Positions 12,693 through 12,807 of a stretch of DNA of 12,807 nucleotides are shown here, one piece after another (position 1 is the stretch's first letter; each line of letters opens with the position of its first letter). The DNA comes from an uncultured Subdoligranulum sp. (lineage in GTDB: Bacteria; Bacillota_A; Clostridia; Oscillospirales; Ruminococcaceae): NCBI GenBank assembly GCA_900772715.1, contig CAAGRN010000247.1, forward strand, positions 1 to 12,807, given 5' to 3'. The translations under genes were made by a program, and so were the position numbers. Below the pieces are notes generated by a model. The model did not search any database. It was not told where the DNA came from and saw nothing but the letters and a program-made list of their open reading frames with translations.

Positions 12693-12807
12693 CTATCCCT
12701 GATACCGGATTCTTTCTACCAGCGTTTCCTTTTTCAGATTACTGCTTAAAACACAGGAAAGCACAATTTGTAGAATACCAACCAGAAGAATCATAACAAG
12801 AATCGGG
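12693..12807 (-). CDS. C-terminal end of an FtsX-like ABC transporter permease (partial)
   Basis: Thirty-seven codons enter from the right edge of the window and end in TAG at 12693-12695. They read as a hydrophobic helix (ILVMILLVGILQIVLSCVL) followed by SSNLKKETLVERIRYQG. That helix plus a basic KKE-xx-ERIR tail is the typical end of MacB/BceB-type FtsX permeases. The first base of the window edge (12807) belongs to an incomplete codon. The gene is too short for automatic calling here, and the rest lies outside the window. The identification rests on the tail pattern only. Confidence 0.6.
   Translation of the reverse strand, partial: PILVMILLVGILQIVLSCVLSSNLKKETLVERIRYQG

Noticed and set aside
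12434..12796. 120-codon plus-strand frame after the GtrA gene
   Set aside because: It runs through the terminator and the direct repeat and lies opposite the FtsX-like end; no ribosome-binding site or domain.
1..12807. CRISPR arrays, tRNA or rRNA genes, transposase genes
   Set aside because: I looked for regularly spaced repeats, cloverleaf-like segments and DDE or tyrosine/serine recombinase motifs and saw none. The repeats present are two-copy elements without spacer regularity.

Overview
The base composition, ribosome-binding sites (AGGAAGGAG, GGAGGTGG) and gene content point to a low-abundance-mobile-element chromosomal region of a Gram-positive Clostridia gut bacterium. Something near Faecalibacterium, Gemmiger or Subdoligranulum (Oscillospiraceae) is likely. 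The genus is an inference from GC-rich codon use, intergenic GTAGGG-type hairpin repeats and the gene set; nothing in the window proves it.

Layout. Positions 1-470 hold no convincing gene: an intrinsic terminator of an upstream gene (23-50), small hairpin modules, and a MITE-like repeat (170-439). Positions 472-1425 are a two-gene minus-strand operon, visibly more AT-rich than the rest. It encodes an unrecognised 146-residue protein followed, without any gap, by a sigma-70-like protein. Positions 1426-2244 are a long intergenic region with promoters, hairpins and one copy of a 70-bp direct repeat. From 2178 to 12462 everything reads on the plus strand. First come a LytTR response regulator and an AgrC-type (HPK10) sensor kinase, overlapping by 13 bp. 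Then come two near-identical terminator hairpins bracketing a second, inverted copy of the MITE-like repeat. After that follows a four-gene operon: a circularly permuted GH3 glycosidase-like protein with a membrane anchor at each end, a five-helix membrane protein with a large extracellular Ig-like part, a second GH3 enzyme in normal domain order with a hydrophobic tail and no signal peptide, and a GtrA-like membrane protein. A terminator closes it, the second copy of the 70-bp direct repeat follows, and the last 115 bases encode the C-terminal end of an FtsX-like ABC permease on the minus strand.

How it may work together (inference). The kinase would sense something at the cell surface and phosphorylate the LytTR regulator. 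Directly upstream of a good promoter for the GH3 operon (TTGACC-N17-TATGAT) lie two 15-bp direct repeats exactly 21 bp apart, each with a GTT core. This is the spacing used by AgrA-type LytTR regulators, so the two-component system probably controls the GH3 operon. The operon's products would act at the membrane: an extracellular doubly tethered GH3, a membrane partner with ligand-binding-like beta domains, an inner-face GH3, and GtrA, whose family is linked to lipid-carrier-bound sugar transfer. Together they suggest surface glycan or exogenous glycoside processing. The substrate cannot be read from the sequence, and this whole unit is the best candidate for an undescribed system.
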